NCBI GenBank assembly: GCA_003996215.1
Contig: QJPP01003157.1
Location: forward strand, 1 to 64,000
Direction: 5' to 3'
DNA: 64,000 nt
Origin: Jaltomata sinuosa
Taxonomy: Eukaryota; Streptophyta; Magnoliopsida; Solanales; Solanaceae
Below, in pieces: positions 59,066-64,000 of the stretch. Position 1 is the first letter of the stretch; each line of letters opens with the position of its first letter. Both the position numbers and the translations under genes were made by a program. The notes beneath the pieces were generated by a model, which was given only the letters and a program-made list of their open reading frames with translations, ran no database searches and had not been told where the DNA came from.

Positions 59066-60111
59066 CCTTATCTATTTCAACTGTGTGCTGACAGCATAAT
59101 CAGAAGAGGTGTACCAGAAGTGGAGATGATGATTATTTTGCAAGCCTGTCATTATTCCCCAATTAGTGGGCATCATGCGGGTGATTGCATCGCTCAGAAA
59201 ATATTACAATATGGGTATTACGGGCCTATGATTCACAAGGATGCCCATGACTTGTTCAAATCTTGTGACCAGTACCAAAGACAAGGAGCTATATCTCGGA
59301 GACAACAGTTGCCCATGTCCACGATCTTGGAAGTTGAGTTGTTCGATGTTTAAGGCATCAATTTCATGGGCCCATTTGAAATATCCTACGGAACATCTTG
59401 GTAGCAGTTGATTATCTGTCAAAGTGGGTAGAGGTTGTACCTTTTGCTGACAATGAAGGGAAAAGTGTGGTTGCCTTCTTAAACAGAAACATCTTCTCTT
59501 GGTTTGGCACTCCTCGCACAATCATAAGCGATTGAGGGTCACACTTTTCTAACAAGGCATTTCGAGCTACTTTGGAAAATTAAGGTGTGAAACAGCACAA
59601 AGTTGCAACTCCATACCACTTATAAGCCAGTGGACAATTACAAGTGTCCAACCATGAGATCAAAGTGATATTAGCAAAGTCGGTGAATGCTAATCAGAAG
59701 GATTGGGCACGGAAGCTTGATGACGCACTTTGGGCATACCGAACATAGTTCAAAATGTTGATAGGTATGTCTCCTTATCAACTAATTTTTGGAAAAGCTT
59801 GTCACCTTCCTTTCAAACTTGAGCATAAGGCCCTTTGGGCGCTCAAGAAGTTGAATCTTAGCTGGAAAGATGCCTCCGAGTTGATGTTGGAACAACTGAA
59901 TGAGATGGATGAATTCCTGCTGCGAGCAAATGAAAGAGCTTCTCTCTACACAGAGAAAATGAAGTTGTATCATGACCAGAGGATTGAGAAGAGGGAGTTT
60001 AAAGTCGTAGACAAGTTTTGTTGTTCAACTCAAGGTTCAAGTTATTTCCCGAATAGCTCAAGTCCAATTGGTCCGGGCCTTTCAAAGTTAACCAAGTGTT
60101 CCCCTCCGGTG
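59066..60111 (+). pseudogene. Element E2 integrase (broken, cut by G)
   Basis: The zinc domain (59120-59353) shows HHAGDCIAQKILQYGYYGPM and CDQYQRQG, with Tyr for the third-position Cys. The core follows a TAA at 59351 (TAG in E1) and keeps ISD but has a stop just after it. The C-terminal part is clear at 59755-60110 (SPYQLIFGKACHLPFKLEHK, then ALWALKKLNLSW). The frame runs into LTR G at 60112. Confidence 0.87.
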
Positions 60112-60826
60112 TGACACGCCGTACACGTATCTAGCTAACCAAGTTAAAAACTTCAGAAAAATCCAAGTTTCAGGGACCACGAGTCAAGTCCACGAGTCGT
60201 GGAGGGGACTCGTGATCCCAGCCCTGCAGACCAGCTTCAGTACTGAATTCCACGAGTCACTTCCATGACTCGTGGAACTTTCTACGAGTCGTGATGTTGA
60301 CTCGTGGAACTCCATCAGAGACCAAACATTTTCCTGACTTCCACAACTCGACCCTATGGCCCGTGTAAGCTTTCACGAGTCATCTTGTTGACTCGTGGAA
60401 AATCTTTTGCAGACTGACTTCCTAGTCTGAGTCCCACGCCTAGATTACACGACTCGTGGAAAAGTCTACGAGTCATCGACTCCACTCGTGGACACTGAAG
60501 TTGACCAAAATTCCAGCTTCTTTTTAATTAAAACCCAGGGTTATTTTAGTCATTTCCCACTTTATTATGTATTAAGTGAAGTCGTTTTGACTACTTTTAG
60601 AAGTATTTTCACCCATATTACCCTAAGTTCATTCTAAGATCCTCAAAATCCTCCCAAAAAGGGAAATCCCTCTTCAAGCTCAAATCTCCAAGCTCCAAGT
60701 CAAGTCTCCAATTCTTTTCCATTGAAGTGGGTAATATTCGTCCAAGCTATGTGGGTCTCCAACAATGGGTTCCTTTCACCCATGTGCCCAAAAACTCCAA
60801 GTCTTAATTTGAATTATGAAGTTATC
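60112..60826 (+). repeat. LTR G, first part; relative of A and I, cut by F
   Basis: Starts TGACACGCCGTACACG where E2 breaks off. Near its start TTCAGAAAAATCCAAGTTTC resembles, in reverse, the end of the A and I LTRs. Near 60768-60783 GGTTCCTTTCACCCATG is the same phrase as in A (about 1788-1803, reverse). It carries a palindrome cluster and the GGGTTATTTT block (60534-60560). F interrupts it at 60827; the rest lies beyond the window. Confidence 0.8.
60165..60500 (+). repeat. Palindrome cluster of LTR G (CCACGAGTCGTGG type)
   Basis: At least twelve CACGAGTC or GACTCGTG words alternate in orientation. CCACGAGTCGTGG is a near-perfect 13 bp palindrome. At 60250-60275 CCACGAGTCA and TGACTCGTGG form a perfect 10 bp inverted repeat around six bases. 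A weak TATA-like stretch (TTATTATGTATT) lies about 70 bases downstream. Confidence 0.82.
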
Positions 60827-63191
60827 TGTCACGACCCATTTTCTCGGTCATGATGGCACCTACAACCCCCGGTAGGTGAACCAATCCCCGTAGCCCAAAA
60901 CAGTTAGTAATGGGCTACTATCTAACAAATAAGAGAACAAGACGAAGAGAACAGATAAAAGGACTATAAATACATACATATGCGAAAACTAAACCAAACC
61001 CCAAAACCTGGTATCATAGTATAGAGCCCAAACTACATACATGGAGTGCAAATAATCCGAAACAATATATACAAATGTCTCTGAATGGTAATAGAGTACA
61101 TGAAGCAAAAGATAAACTAAAGCTAAGCTCCGATCGCCAAGAGCTCACCCTCAGTCTGAAGTAGTCCCCCAACAGATCTCCAAGCACGAATTACAGCGAT
61201 CTAACGGCGATGGCCCACGCTAGGATCTGCACCCAAAGATGCAGGGGGTAGGGGTGAGCACCAAATGCGAAGCATAAGGTACCCAGTAGGTATCATAGGC
61301 CGACTGATACATATACGATAAAAGCATAGTAATAGACAGAATAGAAGCAAGTAGTCACAGAAATCAACGAAAGGTACACAGGAACTAGCCCAGAGGGTAA
61401 TCAACAAAACCACATATGAGGCTAGTAAGCAGAATATACACACCATAGGCACAGGTGAAAGTAAGGAATAACGCACCTGGGATCCTTGCAATAACAGTGT
61501 ATACAAAATAAGTTTATGAAATGGATGGTATACCAGTAACCTCAAGTGTAAGAAGAAGAGAGAAAGAGTAATAATAGGCATGCTCAGAGACATGAATCAA
61601 ACCCAACTAATCATATCAATCTCAAATCCAGAAACTAACAGTCTAGCAGTAACCAATCTCATACTTATCCATAATAGAGAACAATTTCGTAAGTAAATAG
61701 CAAAAGTCTACCTACAGTCCCCCGGCCGCCCATACAACCGAGGAACACAAACAAGTGAAAACAAACCCTCCGGCATCCCATACTGCCGGAGCATACAATC
61801 AGCAAACAACAAACAAGGGTGGATCCTCAAACAATGAATGATATGATGCATGAAGATCTCAAGTGAAATGGTATCTCTGTGTGTACTTCCTCCGGCGCCG
61901 ATCCGGCCCAGCAGGTAGGTTCCATGGAAGGATACTGCCCGTATACCTCTACTCCGTCGTATACCCCTCCTCCGGCACACGCAGCCCGTAGCCCCTGGCC
62001 CGGATGGCAAGGTCCATGCAGGTCCCAGACCCCATACTAAAACTCAGTATCAACACATGTCATCCGGAAGCAAGTCCGATATCAAGATAGAGACCCAGTC
62101 TCGAATATGCAATGCCCAGACCCTGTCCAGGACTAAAGTAGTAGGAAAATGTCTCAAAAACCCCTCCAAGGGTGCCCGGGAATAACCGGGTCTAAACGGT
62201 AAAAAGTCATCTCAGGTGCTCGGTCCGACCGAGGCTAAAAATCATCTCAAGTAACAAGAAAACTCAACTAGCACCCCGGTCCTGCCGAGTCTAGAGATAA
62301 TCGTAAAACTGATGATTTTAAACATAATTTTACTTTCTTGCCCAAAAATATTCACAAGTTAAATCAAACCATTTCCAAATTATTTCCATAAAAAATGGGC
62401 CCTCTGGGCCATGCAGGGTTTAGAAAATGGTGCCAGTAGGCCCGAAGCCCAAACCGTAGCAAAACCTGTATAAAACCTTTTTTTATGCATAAAAATGGTA
62501 TGATCAAACACAATAGCTGCCCAGCAGCTCACAATCAACCTATCGACCCTGCACAGGCCCACAGCTACTCAGCAAGCATAACCAGCCTAGAAGGATAATT
62601 CTATGCCCGGGACTCGCGGACATTCCCAAAATCCCACCTTCTATGTTCCAGAGTCAACAAGGCCTCACAAGACCGCAAGGGTAAATAAAATATATCGGCA
62701 AACACTACAAGCAACGGAGGAACAAAAGTAGGCGGACATGAATAAAGCGGTCGAGGTCTGTGGTACCAACCTAATAAACCAACCCAAGGATGCCCATTAA
62801 TACAATTTTATTCTATATATGCGGAGTCTAGGGAAAATAAACCGTAACCTACCTGTCGTCCGATGACAAGCTTGAACCTCTCCGAAAAACCTCCAACACG
62901 AAAACAAACTCGGACTCGGGCTTGAATAACTTGACGTCGATAATTAATTCCCTTCAAAAATTTAATATAACGTCAACATAGAATTGGTTTCACCAACCCT
63001 TCACTGTATGCGTATGTATGTATAAGGAGTGGTCAACAAACATTACACCCAAATAAATATTATGCATGTTGGCAGCAATTAGCATTGCAAAATGTTGAAG
63101 TCAACATAAATGCAATTGCTGCCAACTTAACTAGTTGCAATAACATGCTACAAGGGCAAGTGGCAGCACCCACATTGTGTGTCCCTCCCCT

Positions 63192-63211
63192 CCACTTCCA
63201 CGTGGAAGTGG
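63192..63211. promoter_or_regulatory. 20 bp perfect palindrome with G-box core in LTR F
   Basis: CCACTTCCACGTGGAAGTGG, identical to its reverse complement, with the core CACGTG. It lies 30-50 bases downstream of the TATA box on the minus strand, close to the expected transcription start. Confidence 0.7.
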
Positions 63212-63240
63212 GGGTTGCTTAACACATCTTCACCCACCCC

Positions 63241-63250
63241 GTTATATAAA
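63241..63250 (-). promoter_or_regulatory. TATA box of LTR F
   Basis: Minus strand TTTATATAAC. The bases upstream (63256-63545) are very AT-rich and hold no palindrome cluster. Confidence 0.6.
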
Positions 63251-63255
63251 TATTC

Positions 63256-63545
63256 GGGTATTGCATAAATTCGTGGTATAATAAATATAACTTTTTAAAT
63301 ATATCATAATTCATAGAAAATTATTTCAAATAAAACCTATTATATTATAATAATAATTTTCAACATAATTAAATTTACTATCTCCGTTAAAATATTACAA
63401 TGTATAAAAACCTTATAAAATAAATACATATACAATTATATCGTAACAAAATATTTTTCATAAACCTTTAAAATATTTTGAAAAGGCAATAATAATATAA
63501 TTTTTACCAAATTAAACTTTTAAATAAAATATTTTCAAATACACG
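63256..63545. other. AT-rich stretch in LTR F
   Basis: About 290 bp of mostly A and T with no frame, occupying the place where related LTR D has its palindrome cluster. Confidence 0.8.
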
Positions 63546-64000
63546 CACGATGCTAATAAAATTCTTAAGCTTAGGCTCGTAATTCACAAACGCACGATTT
63601 TGATACTCAAGAGTTCTCTCGGGGTCATCCCTTATGTTTTATCACTGTTTCGGAACTGAAATGGCGTTTTAAAACGTGAAGTTGAGGCTTAAATCGAGTT
63701 TAACCCGACCCAGTTCGCGACCCGGTACGTAACCCGTTTTCTGCCAGACAGTCCGCGGTAAAACAGTCATAACTTTTTACTCCGAGATCAGTTGGACGTG
63801 AGGTTTTGTGCGTTGGAAACTAGACTTGTAGACCTTCGATTTGGTATTTTGGGGGACTTCTAACTCTTTATATATTGGGAGAAAAGCCCTGAGACATTTT
63901 ACCCAAAGTTCAGGAAATTTGTTAAAGATCTAACGATTACTTTTGCCGACTTGCTTGACTTCAAACTTATACGTGGAAATGACCGGAAGGTTCATTACAT

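Larger units (their letters stand above)
53146..60111 (+). mobile_element. Element E2: Athila-type element, cut by G
   Basis: Complete 5' LTR, Asp tRNA primer site, gag, protease, RT/RNase H and integrase, parallel to E1. It entered the RT of H at 53146 and is itself interrupted by LTR G at 60112 in the integrase tail, at a point that corresponds to about 40484 in E1. It has longer open frames than E1 but shares six stops with it. Confidence 0.88.
60827..63999 (-). repeat. LTR F, same family as D, reversed
   Basis: Starts TGTCACGACCC and ends TTCATTACA one base before the window end. Read on the minus strand, its end (GGTTGTAGGTGCCATCATGA) and its middle match the LTRs of D. No primer site lies to its left, so it is either the 3' LTR of a minus-strand element extending to the right or a solo LTR. 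Frames such as 61708-62010 recur in D only in part. Confidence 0.85.

Noticed and set aside
1..64000. Host genes, tRNA or rRNA genes, DNA transposons
   Set aside because: No exon-like conserved protein outside gag/pol, no tRNA A and B boxes with cloverleaf, and no DNA transposon ends were seen on either strand.

Overview
The window is plant repeat DNA: nested and broken LTR retrotransposons of the Ty3/gypsy order, with no host gene, tRNA or rRNA that I can recognise. Plant-type chromoviruses (integrase followed by a chromodomain, initiator-Met tRNA primer sites) and Athila-type elements (Asp tRNA primer site) point to a dicot. The families look Solanaceae-like to me from memory; that is an inference. 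The setting is probably pericentromeric heterochromatin. Every gag and pol carries stops or frameshifts.

Layout, with my own letters. B is a plus-strand chromovirus whose 5' part lies outside the window; its pol covers 1-452 and 9667-11545 and its 3' LTR 11555-13661. A (453-9666, minus) is a complete LTR-to-LTR chromovirus inserted into B's RNase H. A small LTR-like remnant lies at 13662-14422. C (14423-22347, minus) has a 3' LTR, pol and a piece of 5' LTR; its gag region is gone and an unrelated LTR, K (20226-21691), stands there. D (22348-34015, plus) has two LTRs of about 3.7 kb around an internal region in which only gag is recognisable; a second primer site follows the right LTR. E1 (34012 to about 40900, plus) is an Athila-type element with a truncated 5' LTR. 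H (about 40905-42363 and 51918-53145, minus) is a chromovirus split by I (42364-51917, minus), a complete relative of A. E2 (53146-60111, plus) is a second copy of the E family sitting in H's RT. It is cut by G (LTR 60112-60826, plus), which is cut by F (LTR 60827-63999, minus, same family as D).

Two structures are not explained by the usual parts list. First, LTRs A, B, C, D, G, I and K each carry a 150-550 bp cluster of short near-palindromes. Where a TATA box can be seen, the cluster lies on its upstream side. The position is shared but the palindrome sequence is family-specific. Second, the chromovirus-type elements A, C, D and I (and B, decayed) have a small stem-loop with loop RRGGAY ending 17-20 nt before the 3' LTR. 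Its stem sequence changes between families while pairing is largely kept. Separately, E1 and E2 share six in-frame stops at matching positions, so they descend from an already defective copy.
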